From positions 47,801,702 through 47,865,701 of the forward strand of contig NC_133343.1 in NCBI RefSeq assembly GCF_030506205.2: DNA of 64,000 nt, written 5' to 3'. Source of the stretch: Paramisgurnus dabryanus (taxonomy: Eukaryota; Chordata; Actinopteri; Cypriniformes; Cobitidae). The notes beneath the pieces were generated by a model. The model saw only the letters and a list, made by a program, of their open reading frames with translations. It was not told the origin of the DNA and did no database searches. The position numbers were made by a program, and so were the translations under genes. Positions within the stretch are counted from its first letter, which is position 1, and each line of letters begins with the position of its first letter. This document shows, piece after piece, positions 28,080 to 39,839 of the stretch.

Positions 28080-29045
28080 TATGCATATGGAGTGGAACTT
28101 GATGTGGTCTCAGAATTTAAATATCTCGGGGTAGTTCGTGATTCGACATTTAGTTTAAAAAGTCATGTTAAAAAAATAGCACAGATAGTTAAATTCAATA
28201 TTAGAAATTTTCAACATATTCGAAATAATTTAAACATGGATGCTGCAAAAACTTATTTTTATTCTACGATTACTTTTCATTTTGACTATTGCTTGACCAC
28301 CTGGTCTCTTGCTTGCCCCACAACTCTTGCAAAAATGAAAAGTCTTTATAAAAAATTTTAGATAAAAAACGCTATCCCATCACAGACTATTGGATTTTGA
28401 TAATATGATTAAATTGAAAATGGCCTGCTTGATATATAAGGTTTTAAACTCTTTAGCCCCACCACCTTTAAAAGACTTTATTAAGTCTAACGACAATATG
28501 CATAGAACCACTCGTGCCTCCACTAGAGGAGATTTGATAATACCCCACAGGTGCACCACTTTTGGTCAGACGGTTCCGTCTGTCCGTGGTGGGAAGCTAT
28601 GGAATAGTCTGCCATTAACACTGAGAGAATGCCCCATCTATAGTTCTTTTAAGGTCCAGTTGAAAAAATGGTTGTGGGAAAACCAAAGTTGTACACATTA
28701 GTGGTTATGATGTATCTTTATTGCAATCTCTATTTTTTTTCTTTTTTTTTTCTTTCTTTCTCTTATGTCTTTCTTTTCCTGTATATGTGTATATGGACCT
28801 CTGAAGTTGTATGAGTTTTTAAGTCATATGTTTATATTGTATAGGTTTTAGCTAATATTATTAAATGATGTATAATTGTAGATGTAAATTATATCATGTA
28901 ACGTTTTGAAACTAGTGTGATCTTAGTTCTTGGGACTACGGATGGAAATTAGCGTTTCGCTACAATCCGGCATGTTTACATGTATGATTGTCATGCTTGT
29001 TCATTAACATGCACTGTCCCAATCAAATAAATAAATTATTATTAT
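28080..29045 (+). mobile_element. 5'-truncated non-LTR retrotransposon with ORF2 C-terminus
   Basis: Two successive frames (28092-28361 and 28390-28701) encode the end of a LINE RT: EFKYLGVVRDSTFSLKSHV, FDYCLTTWS, MKSLYKKF, then KMACLIYKVLNSLAPPPLKDF and GGKLWNSLPLTLRECP. The break between them is a frameshift or nonsense near 28361-28390. After a T-rich 3' UTR it ends caaataaataaattattattatt. It differs from the L2 copy at 16300 and belongs to another CR1/L2/Rex-like lineage that I cannot name. Confidence 0.8.
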
Positions 29046-29117
29046 TACTTGAGAATGTAATGCTTAACTTAAATCAGGCTTGATGATGACGCATGCAGAG
29101 CCTGCATATGCGACCTC

Positions 29118-30072
29118 AGACATCCCAAGTCTCCCGGAAGTTCCGGGAGTCTCCCGCATTTTGATAGCGGCTCCCTGATGCCCGCAAATGAGTTAAAATC
29201 TCCCGGAATCTAGAGCGAGCAAGAAAGAGTAGCATGCGCACGGCAGAGAGGGAGGGGGAGATTTTGCGTGTGTGTGCTAGAGTGCCTCATTAAGCGCATG
29301 TAAGACAGAGAGCATCCTGATTGGCCTGCTCCGGTAAATCAACCAATCAATTGTCAGTGTGGGCGGGCTTTTATCTCTTCTCCCGAACTGACATTGAGGT
29401 GAGTTCAACAAGTTTAATATCATGTGCATATTTTTCAGGCTGGCTATTAGTTGCCAAGGCTACATCAAAACAACAAACTCCTTAGACCTGTTTAAAGTTG
29501 CAATAGAATATAAATAAAACAGTTTATATAAATATTATAAGCAGCTTATATAAATAATCAAAGTAATCTACATATTGTAAAATAATTAACAAATAATTGG
29601 GTAACACTTTAAAATAAGGTTCATTAGCTAACATTAGTTTACTACATTAGTTAACATATAATAATGAACTGCATTTATAAAGCATTTTTTATCTTTGTTA
29701 ATGTTAATTTAAACATTTACTAATACATTATTCAAATCTTGTTAACATTAGTTAATGCACTGTGAACTTACACGAACAAACCATGAACAGCTGTATTTTT
29801 ATTAACTAACGTTAACAAAGATTAGCAAATACAGTAACAAATGTACTGCTCATTGTTAGTTCATGTTAGTTAATACATTTACTAATGTTAACAAATGAGA
29901 CCTAGTAATGTGTTACCAATAATTGCATAGGCCTCTAGAAATTAATATTATGCTTTTATATCTTGAAATGTCATATCCTTTTCCTCCTTTATTTTTTATT
30001 TTTTAGAGGGGGGGGGGGGTAGGGGGCTTCGGGATACCTCCCTGAAATGACTTTTTGCAGGTTGGGATGTCT
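29118..30072. mobile_element. hAT-like element with 8-bp TSD GCGACCTC
   Basis: The ends agacatcccaa and ttgggatgtct are exact 11-bp inverted repeats. GCGACCTC is found at 29110-29117 and 30073-30080. Internal sequence begins with the ctcccggaagttccgggagtctcccgc repeat and has no transposase. A second hAT-like element is inserted within. Confidence 0.88.
29600..29917. mobile_element. Nested hAT-like MITE with 8-bp TSD AATAATTG
   Basis: Begins ggtaacac and ends gtgttacc; AATAATTG occurs at 29592-29599 and 29918-29925. The internal ttagttaacattagttaatgca words are the familiar composition of a very common fish MITE. It lies wholly inside the 29118-30072 element, so it is the younger of the two. 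Confidence 0.88.
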
Positions 30073-30081
30073 GCGACCTCC

Positions 30082-30264
30082 TTATTTTTCCTTTAACTTA
30101 GCTGTAACGACTTTTCGTCTGGGACCCCTAATCGGCCATTGAATTAAACAATCGCTATCAACCTTAAATATTATGCCACCTGCAGTGGAATGGATTACTT
30201 TTGTATGGTGGACGTATGCGCTGTTTTGCTTAAACGTTACACCAACAGGACCTCGCTGCGCCAT
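30082..30264 (-). CDS. Unrecognised 60-codon frame; possible first exon
   Basis: The frame starts MAQRGPVGVTFKQNSAYVHH and ends KVVTAKLKEK. I do not recognise a domain. It lies on the same strand and upstream of the Tnp2-like exons, and the adjacent hAT insertion has altered its 3' side, so a donor site cannot be fixed. It may be chance. Confidence 0.2.
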   Translation of the reverse strand: MAQRGPVGVTFKQNSAYVHHTKVIHSTAGGIIFKVDSDCLIQWPIRGPRRKVVTAKLKEK

Positions 30265-31400
30265 TTCAGGCCAATTTGATATAGCAACTCCTTACAATGA
30301 AAATAAATAAAACAAATGTTTTAAGCAAAGGCTTTCGTCAGTAAACAACAGTTAACCTAAAATGTCATCATTTACATACCCTGAAGTCGATGTGAATTCC
30401 GTGAAAGACTCCACCGTTAAGCCCATATTAGTTGAACACGGTTAACGTCAGCTTTTTGGTAAATGAGGAGTTGTAAAAATTCCTTGTGTTATCCTGTACT
30501 TTATATACGAGTAACACAAAATTAAAAGTTCATGAATTGATGAAATTCCGCTTGTTCGAAACAATCCACCAGCAACGCTGGGAAACTATCATGCACGGTA
30601 GGGTTGCCAGATATGCGCCAGGACAAAACCAGCTCCGACCATGTCACCATGTGCAACAAAAAGTAATAAAATAAAATAAAAAACAGCAACTCGATCAATG
30701 CAATATACATATAAGGCAACCAACAAGCAATATACACACTGTTAACGATTTCCCTGTATTTTTACAGTACGGTACTGGCAGCACGGTTGCCAGTAAGTTA
30801 CTGTATTTTGGTTTTACAGTACTGTACTGTAATGCCATTTTACAGTACACAAACTAGTACTGTATAGTTACAAAGCAGTATTTTTACAGTAATTTACTGT
30901 AATGTCTATATTGACCCATAAATACTATTTATTACTTATTACAGTTAATACAATAATATTATATATAATAGCTAGATATTTAGGTTTAAATCTATAGTTA
31001 TTAATATGGTAAAAATGCTACATTAAAACATAATGAATTAAAAGGCAATCCAAGCAATGTATGTATCAAAATTTTATTTAAAAAAAAACATTTAATTGAA
31101 ACAAAACATATTTAAAACAAGATTTTAAACAATAATAAACATATAAACAAGTTAAATAAAATAAAATCAACAAGTATAAACAAGTTTGGAGACACCTGCT
31201 GTAACATATTTAACTCTGACAAATAGAACACTGGTCCATAGTTTGAAGTTTTCAGTTTAAAGTCCATCATCGACTAAAAGGTAACATTTCACTGTGGTAA
31301 AAAGAACACTGGCCCATAGTTTTAAATATTCTACTTGAATTTCATTGAACACTAAAAATAAATTAAAAATTAAACTGTGGCAGACAGACCACAGTGGCCT
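30265..31400. other. Non-coding region with TACAGTA-rich repeat
   Basis: 30755-30905 is a low-complexity repeat of acagtactgtactgtaatg words; a relative occurs at 44830-44895. The rest is AT-rich with a long A/T block near 31070-31170. No gene supported. Confidence 0.5.
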
Positions 31401-32137
31401 TTACTTTGAAGTCGTCCATTCGAACTCAATCAGGGACTGCATGAAGCTGTTCACATGGGGGTTAATGGCCACAGCTTTTCTCTGCACCAAGTTCCTTGTC
31501 TTTTTGCTTGCTCCTTGTCTGGATGTGCACTTTTTCCCATCTTTGGAATTAATTCTATCCAGAAACCTGTTAGAAAAATCATAAACATTAAGTCAACAAA
31601 TATAAGATAGAAAAAGATTTTTAAAAAACTAAACTCAGCCTTGAACTTACTCCTATTCTGAAACCTTTTGCTCTTATTCTAATGTTCCAAACCTAATTAC
31701 ATTAAAATACAGAAGATTCACTTACCTCGGAACAAACTCTTTCCTCAATGGACAGCATCCACATGGATCATGTCATGATTGAATGTCCTGAACAGAAAGT
31801 ACAATTGTTACTGATTTGGACACAACTTTTTATTCTGAAAACAAAATCTTTTGTCAATAAAGTCCAGGGACACCTCTGCTAAATAAATACAATTATTAAA
31901 TTACATTTCTTATAACCAAAGTCTGAATATTTCTGTTTGTATATTTCTACATGGCAAACTAAGACAATTGTGTACATGTTGTGTATGGTCGTGTTACAGT
32001 GTTGTGTGTGAATGAGTGAATGAGTGTATACATGGGTATTTAAAGAAACTGTAGTGGTAAAGTGCAAACTTACCGAACATAATGTGCTTGGTGTGTGTGT
32101 GGTATCACCCGTTGTGCCTCCACATCTGCCTTAACTC
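31401..32137 (-). pseudogene. Three unrecognised minus-strand exons with a frame break
   Basis: Good splice sites define 32074-32137, 31726-31787 and a last exon 31401-31566. The first reads KADVEAQRVIPHTHQAHYVR. The last reads FLDRINSKDGKKC then RQGASKKTRNLVQRKAVAIN and NSFMQSLIEFEWTTSK with a stop at 31401-31403. The middle exon is open only if the frame changes inside it (TFNHDMIH... versus DPCGCCPLRKEFVPR). The basic C-terminus suggests a nucleic-acid-associated protein, but I recognise no family. Decayed gene or mis-assembly both fit. Confidence 0.4.
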
Positions 32138-32184
32138 CTGAAAAGTGCAATGACACTCATGTAAACTACAAATAAAAAGTGATT

Positions 32185-32305
32185 ACCCAGATAGCACATG
32201 TACATCTCAGATACGTCTTGTAAAGATCTTTACATCTGCTGACGATCGTCCTTGAATAATACGTCTTCCATATCTCTACAAGACGTATTTAAGATCTTAA
32301 AAAAT
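32185..32305. repeat. Left terminal and subterminal repeat of the 10.8-kb element
   Basis: 33-bp terminal repeat followed by gtaaagatctttac and tttaagatcttaaa palindromes. Confidence 0.65.
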
Positions 32306-33353
32306 TCTAAATCCTACCTGCCTGCAATGCATCTCCGTTTGGTCTTGAATCCGATCAAACGCAGACGAATCAGCAAAGACCTCCAACTTATTTCATTTTT
32401 TAAATAAATGTCTTGTTTAATTGTTTTAAAAATATAGTGAACAGGTTTTTAAGGGTTCGCATTAATTTTGAAGCAAAAATATAATTAAATATAATTAATA
32501 AAAGCCCATATCACGTATAATAAAAAAGCAATATAGACATTTTGCGTTTAGTCCAAAACGTTAAAAAGGCACTTAGATAAAGCACCATGCCCAAGAAAAG
32601 GTGATCTCATACTCTTTCTGACTACAAAATATTAACAAATACAAAACACACAAGAACATCATTGCCAACAGCCACTGCCCCTCTGACTGTTGTATCAGTC
32701 TGACATGAAAAAAGTTATACATTTAATTAAATAAAACAATTGCCAACAAGCTGATTATCTTAAGGTGACCCTGCTTACTGCAATTCCTGCTTATTATAAT
32801 TACTGGGTGTGCCTCACATTAAGTGTTTGTCAACAGTTATATATCTAAGGTTTAAACTTTTGATAGTTTTGACCCCACGCCACCCATTGAAATTGTGTAA
32901 CACACCTTGCATTTTCACAGCATTTAGTTTTAAAAATCATCTGAACAAACTCTGAGCAAACCAAAGGTGATATTGAGAATGTTTATATAGATGAAGAAAC
33001 CTCATAAAAAAATTGAAAACACAATACACAATCATTTGACCAGGTTTAATCCAGCATCACAGCATGAATTATATTGACTAGTTTGTTTACCAAATTTTGA
33101 ATAAAATGTTTAACCTATGTGTTAATATGATTACAGCCACAGTGTAACAAAAATACTGCAAAGCTATTGATCACATTTTCATTAGATTACTTCACAAGAC
33201 CCAAAGCTGATCAGGACACTTTAAGAGCACTGTAACGTAGTAACTGCTGAAAGAACCATGTAATACGGTGAATATAATGACAAACTGCTCCATAACACTT
33301 AGATGTGACTTTAATTACAATACAACATACTCTTTCTCATACTCAGGGTTTTT

Positions 33354-33861
33354 AAACTGTGGGTGAAGACCCACTTGTGGGTCGCACCGTAAGATAGTGA
33401 GTGTTGCATTGTAGAGATGGTTTGTCCAATTAATTATTAGCAATGGTTTTGATATACTATAAGATTACACCTGTCTAAAGCCCATAACACACGGCACGAT
33501 TTTTGGCTGTCCCAGATGAAAGATTACCAATCGTGAAACAATCGTGGAGATTTCTGTGATCGTGGCTCTTAATTGGTGGTCCTACGATAGTTTTATGACA
33601 GTGTAAGAAGTTCAGCATGATCAACGCACATCAACAACGTGTTTGCTTCTACGACCTGCATACCTGTATTTGTTTACCACTAGCGCATGTTGATGACAGA
33701 TGTCGCAGCTTCAGATGCAATAGGTGTCTTCATCGACAGTCTACTGCTGAAGTTTAAACAATCCTTGTCACACAGTGTGATAAGGTCTTATTGGATAGCA
33801 AAAATCCTGCTGTGTATCCTGGGCTTAATATGTTGTGGAATTTAAAGTTTGGAAACCCCTG
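33354..33861. mobile_element. hAT-like element (CAGGGTTTTTAAACTGTGGG end)
   Basis: Left cagggtttttaaactgtggg and right aaagtttggaaacccctg are degenerate inverted repeats of a known vertebrate hAT end type. The expected 8-bp duplication is not preserved. Confidence 0.5.
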
Positions 33862-34168
33862 CTTAACACAAAGTCTCATTTAAAATTTATAAGAACTTTT
33901 GCAATAGACCAACACTAAACGAAACTGATGGCAGATGAGGTGTTGGGATGGCAAAGGGCCAGAGTTGAATCTGTGCATCTTAGCAGATCACAGGCAGGTT
34001 TCTCCTGAAGTGCTGCATTAAGAAAAGAAAGGAAAAAGATGTTAGAACATTTTTAAGGAAATTGAAATAATTCTCACAATCAATATTGGACTATAAACAA
34101 TAAATTATTACCAATGCAATAACATGCAAACAGACCTGTCAACCACCTAAATAATAGATACTACACGG

Positions 34169-34501
34169 TAGGCATGGACTGGTTACCGGTTTAAGGTATA
34201 CCGAGGTTTGAACAGTCAAGGTTACAAAACTACTAAAATGGTCTGTGATACCATCTCCAAGGTATGAACTGTATTTATACAAAATTCATTAAATCATTAA
34301 GTCATGTGATTGATTTGATGTTTACATGTAACATACATTAAGAAAATATTATATATAATATAATTTAAAGGCTTTATTTTTACCTGGCATTTAAAAATAA
34401 CAAATTTTAGTGTAGCAATGGCAATACCGCAAAACTGTAAAACCATGGTATTTTTGCTAAAGGTAATCATACCGCCAGAATCTTATACCGGCCCATGCCT
34501 A
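34169..34501. mobile_element. Small inverted-repeat element (TAGGCATGG ends)
   Basis: Begins taggcatggactggttaccggt and ends ataccggcccatgccta. About 333 bp, no coding. Flanks share only ctac. Confidence 0.55.
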
Positions 34502-35344
34502 CTACGCTCAATCAACTATCTTAATCTGACTGAACTCAACTCTTGTGGTCTATAAAGTGGGAGTTTATCTGTGTTGAATTCAACCATCATGTTAGACTGA
34601 ATGAGTTGCAGTTATTTGCAGATTTCACGACAGCACTGGACAAATGACTTCTCACACTCAGTGTGACTTGAGACAAAGGATAAACAAAGACATTGAGTAT
34701 GTTTACATGCACATAATAAGAGGACAATTATCTTATTATGATATTATAAAAATCAGCTTATTACATTAACATGTTTCAAGTGTTTTAATTTACTTTCATT
34801 TGTGAAGTTTATCTATCACAGGTGGAGACATGCGCACATCTGAAATGGCAAAAAAGACGTTAAGACATGCAATGTTAAAATCTGGGTTAAGAGCAAATAA
34901 CTACCTGTGGCAATCAGTTTTTGCCATTTATGACCTTTTTTAAATGACACGTTATCAGTTTATTAAGCGTTTAGACTATGTAGACACACTCACTGTGCAC
35001 TAAGATAAAAAATTGGTTAACACGACCACTCGTGGTGGCTTCACTCAGAGGTTGGAGAAGACAATCGGTGGACTAAACATCAAGCCAGAATTCTGCACGA
35101 TTCAGGTCAGTGGAATAAAATACATTGTAAATAAACATTATTAAAACAGATTGTGAAGTCATTCATTCAAAACTTGCTATGACTTAAGCCTTTCATATTC
35201 AGATAAATGACTTTTAGAATTAAGACAACCTTTAGACAACCTTACCAGGAGAGCCCCAGCAGTAACTTTCTCTCAAGCAGAAGAGCAATAAGTTGCTTTG
35301 TATGAACACCACCCTAACAATCAAGGTAAAAGAGCATTAAACAT

Positions 35345-35718
35345 TAAAGGGACTGCGGAAAATTTTCTTTTTCCGGGTGGATCAACTATTGGTCCTCCTA
35401 GTTGTCAATCTGGAATGTTGCGCAATAGGCTTTATGCCCAGCTGCACTACTTCCTGAACTTCAGCCAGCTCCTTGTTTCCTGTCTACCATTATTGGACAA
35501 ACTGATTAATCCAGGTGTGTCTGATTATTGTTGTTGTGACTACTGAGGTCAGGCACACCTGGATTAATCAGTTTGTCCAATAATGGCAGACAGGAAACAA
35601 GGGGCTGGCTGAAGTTCAGGAAGTAGTGCAGCTGGGCATAAAGCCTATTGCATTTTTTTTTAAAGTGGAGAAGGCATTTATTTTCTAAAATTCGAGAAAA
35701 TCCTCCTCTACACCTTTA
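35345..35718. mobile_element. MITE (form with inserted hairpin)
   Basis: Same family as 27247-27405: ends gactgcggaaaattttc and gaaaatcctcctct, shared interior ttccgggtggatcaactattggtcctcctagttgtcaat. It is interrupted by the hairpin at 35427-35646. Confidence 0.72.
35427..35646. mobile_element. 220-bp near-perfect hairpin inserted with AT duplication
   Basis: Arms of about 97-100 bp (aggctttatgcccagctgca... and its complement) flank a loop of about 25 bases. Comparison with the empty site at 27247-27405 (gcgcaattgcat) shows gcgcaAT-hairpin-ATtgcat, so AT was duplicated. AT or TA two-base duplications occur in several DNA transposon superfamilies. Confidence 0.75.
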
Positions 35719-38163
35719 AGTGGAACATTTATATAGCATGCTGCTTATAGATAGTGAGGAAGATAATCTAATTGATCTACCATGCATATCCTTCAAATAA
35801 CTTAACAGAACAACTGAACATGTATAATATGTAATTTAATATGTACATCATTAATACTAATTGTAAATAATATTTAATATTTGTGAAATTATATACTTGT
35901 GAATTCATTATATTTGCAATGTTTATACATTACCTGTTTTTAGGTAAACAGATTATCCATCAGTGGGTGCCTCAAGGTCGGCTCTGTAAATACTGTAATC
36001 TGCATGTTTCCGAGCACACGTTTACCAGGACACACTAATATTAAACAGAAAAACAACATAAATCAGTGTTAAACACAAACAAATTTAGGTAAATTAAATA
36101 AGGTTTTCATTTTCAATTAATATAAAAGAAATAAACGCAATAAAAAACCAATGTCAGTGACGTAATAAATATGTATAAATTTACACGCATCATTTATTAA
36201 GCATTATAAAAAAAATCCAGCAATATTATTAAACTTTGGTTATTTGTTATTATCCCTGCATTCAAATTGCAGGTTGGAGCAGGAAGTTGACCCTTATTCT
36301 GTCGCGCAAGCGCCAGCTGGTCGCGAGGCCATTCGTACGTCACGTGACCGCCATTTTCATCATATGACCGTTATTCCCTCAGGCACCCTTCAACATTTTC
36401 TTCGCATTTAACATCATTATTTACATGTAAATAATATAATTAGTAAACATAACGTTTATGTTCATTTATAATATGTTTTTTTTATTGTCGGCTTTAAGTT
36501 AATTTGTCTGTCAGTTTTTTTTTTGTTGGTAAGTAACTTAACGTTAGTAACGTTACGTTAGCCTTTTGTCATGTATGTGTTGTTAGAAACTGATAAAATA
36601 CGAATTAATTCACAGATATAAATAACTTTATAGCTAACGTTAATACAACTGATAAAATATATTAACTCAATTATCAAACCACTTCGCTATAAAAGGCTTC
36701 TTGTGAATACAGGTCGTTTACATAACGTTAACTTACTCCAAGAAAGTCGGTGCGGGAAGACACATTTTATAACTCAAGTAACTTAACTTTAAGTTAAACA
36801 GGGGTTGGTCTCTAGGCTAGCTAATGTTTACCCCACCACCACTGAGAAAAGTTACTTAACGTTACATGTTCAACGTGCCTTGCCTTCAGGATTTGCAGCT
36901 CGATATTGCCTTGCATTGATAAACGTTACAAACAAACAAACCAAAAAAATAATGATCATATACGACAATCAATCTGTAGATCCACTAACGTTACATGCAT
37001 AACATATAGTTAGTTACTTACCTCTACTGATGAAACTCCTTCGTCAGCGTTGTTACTTCACATGTTGGTTTTGGTAAATCACAAGAGGCCAAAATCGAGG
37101 TGAAAAAGAGAAATAAATCGTTCTGCGATCGTTTAACGCGACGACACACGGAAGCCTCAAAAACCACAGGCTACTCCAGCCCAAAGATTAGTGCAGCCCT
37201 TGTGTCCGGCTTCACGTGGCTAAGCGTTAACCAGTATGACATCACAGTACCGCGTGATTACACTGTTTCCTGGGCTTTTGAACCACTCTCGCGGTACTTC
37301 GATTTCTGCGGATGTCTGCATGAAGTCAAAAACTCATGCTTGTAACTGGGGTAGCTAATGATTTAGGGTGTAACAAAACAAGATTAGTACATTAATATTA
37401 TCAATTAGTATTGTAATAAACCTTTTTAAATGTTTGTTAATGATTAAGTGTCATTAACAAACTCTGATTTAAAACATCAATATATGCTACGTACATTTTC
37501 CTTAAATCATCAAAACATCCAAATTGAATGAAAAAAAAAACAACAACAATGTATTTAAGATAAGACACATTCAGCATTTATAATTTTTTCTCTTTTTTTG
37601 TTTGACTTTGTTCAAAGTTTGCTACAGTAGCCTGTTAACAGTAGACCAAAGGTATGATGATCAATTATAAATGCAATATGGTTGAAAGGTCAGTAAACAA
37701 ACAACAAAAAGGTAATTTCTTAATAGAATATCTATACATTTTTTGCTTTTGTTACATATTTCATACATCAAAATCATTAAACGTTAATAATTATGTATTC
37801 CAACTTGTTGCAGCTTGACAAAAATGTAGTTTGAAGGAGAAGGGACAGCTGAATAACAAAGTCCTGGTACGCAGACGACGATACTATTACAGTGACAAGA
37901 GTGTAATGATGATGGAGACACAAGCCAGAGAACGGGGGGACCAAACACCAGGCCAGAATTCTGCATGAGTCAGGTAAGCATAATGAGTTACAGCAGTGGT
38001 TCTCAACTCTGTTCATGGAGTCCCACTGCTCTGTGCATTCTGTTTGTCTTTTTGATCTGACAGACTGAGGCTGCGTCCAAATATCACTTTGTGCATCCCA
38101 TCGTGCATCATGTTCTGGATGTAAAGCATGAGACTTTTAATTGTATGTTAACATTTCTATTTT
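35719..38163. other. Non-coding interior of the 10.8-kb element
   Basis: Includes a less AT-rich patch with CpGs and CCGCCATTTTC (about 36270-36380) and another near 37100-37300 that could be promoter-like, and repeated taacgtta words at 36535-36740. The sequence ccagaattctgcacgattcag (35089) has a near copy ccagaattctgcatgagtcag (37953) next to a donor-like gtaag, suggesting duplicated exon remnants. No intact coding exon established. Confidence 0.35.
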
Positions 38164-39466
38164 TCAATTCAATTCAATTTATTTATATAGCGCTTTTCAC
38201 AAAAGTCAATTGTTTCAAAGCAGCTTTACATAAATAGAAGCAGTGAAAAGCACAGAAAACGACAGATAGCACAACAAAATACATGAAAGCATGAGCAGTT
38301 AAATTTGCTGCGGCTATGACTCAATATTATAATTGCACGTATTACTAAAGCAACGTATAGAAGAGGAAGCTAGGTAAAGCCCAAAAAGGCTGCCTCCCCG
38401 GGGTGAAAAACCCCCTAGGAGAAAAAAAACCCCCGTGCTTTTATCCGAGGAAAAATAAGTCCTAGGAGGGAAAAACCCTTGGGAGAACGGAAATGGAGAT
38501 TTAGCGGAGATTAAGCGGTTCTGCCGGTGATCGTTGGTCAGGTATCAGCTGGGCATAACGTTGAAGGACAGCCAGTAGATCAGAGGTGTGCCGACTTTCA
38601 CATCTACCGGGACTGGGTCTGTTTGTCTCGTCCTCGGGTCGAGGACGAGACAGGGAGAGAAAAACAAAATCGTATTAGCGTAGCGGCCGTTCATATGTAT
38701 TGAAGTGTCACACAGTGATGTGGTTTAACTCAGCTTAGTTCCAGACAGACTAAATATTGCGGCATAATTATGTTATCCATAGTTGAGGATTTAGCAAATT
38801 GGGGGCCCAATGCGAGGGTATATATGGTAAATAAGGGTCACCTTCCGATCTTTAAGAGAAAATGAAACCTGACGACCCGTTTGACTAAGGCCTAAAGCCC
38901 CACTGTCGTCGTTAATGCAGGTTCAGTGGCAAACGGGTCTATATTGTATACCATTTACAGGACCAGGAGAAAACGCCAAAAACATCGCAACCCGACCATA
39001 CGTGTTAACCCGTTTGACTAAGGCCGGAAGCCCCACTGTCGTCGTTAATGCAGGTTCAGTGGCAAACGGGTCTGTATGGCATACTATTCATAAGACTTAC
39101 GATAGCGCCAAAATCGCAACCCGACCATACGTGCCAACCCGTTTGACTAAGGCTGAGAGGCCCCACTGTCGTCGTTAATGCAGGTTCAGTGGCAAACGGG
39201 TCTGTATGGCATACTATTCGCAAGACACACGAAAGTGCGAAAAACGCAACCCGACCATACATACCAACCCGTTTGACTAAGGCTGGAGGCCCCACTGTCG
39301 TCGTTAATGCAGGTTCAGTGGCAAACGGGTCTGTATGGCATACTATTCATAAGACTTACGATAGCGCCAAAATCGCAACCCGACCATACGTGCCAACCCG
39401 TTTGACTAAGGCTGGAGGCCCCACTGTCGTCGTTAATGCAGGTTCAGTGGCAAACGGGTATGTATG
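38164..39466 (-). mobile_element. 5'-truncated L2 LINE, second copy
   Basis: Antisense copy of the 3' UTR of the LINE at 16300-22105: tail caattcaattcaatttatttatatagcgc at 38164, the ccctaggagaaaaaa region, then five ~130-bp minisatellite units up to about 39466, where it is truncated. No ORF remains. It contains a duplicated gaggacgagac at about 38632-38650 not seen in the other copy. Confidence 0.9.
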
Positions 39467-39839
39467 GCTTGATTGCAAAAACTTTTATCGAAGTACATAT
39501 ACAATTGTTTAAGTGTCATAATTAAAACATGCCTAAATTGGCAGTGACCCTGGCTTAAGTCGATACAAAACTCAAGTGCAAATCATGACACTCATATTAA
39601 CTGCAGTTTTGGAAATTATTGTTAACAGATATTCAATATGAATCGTGTCTTATGTAAATATAAAAAGAGCAGAACAAAAAATGAATATAGTCAAAAAAAT
39701 CTGATCTGTGCATTAAGATTTGCAATGTAAATGCAGTCTTATTGTGACGAGAAAACTTGGTTATTGCTGAAATCATGAATGGTCTGAATAGGATTTGAGT
39801 TTGTTTACTTGTGAAACTTACCTGCACCACCATTTACAG

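Noticed and set aside
6400..30500. Single giant CACTA transposon including the ballast gene and Tnp2 gene
   Set aside because: I could not find matching inverted CACTA-type ends near 6.4-6.8 kb and 30.3-30.5 kb or outside the Tnp2 gene; kept only as a testable idea.
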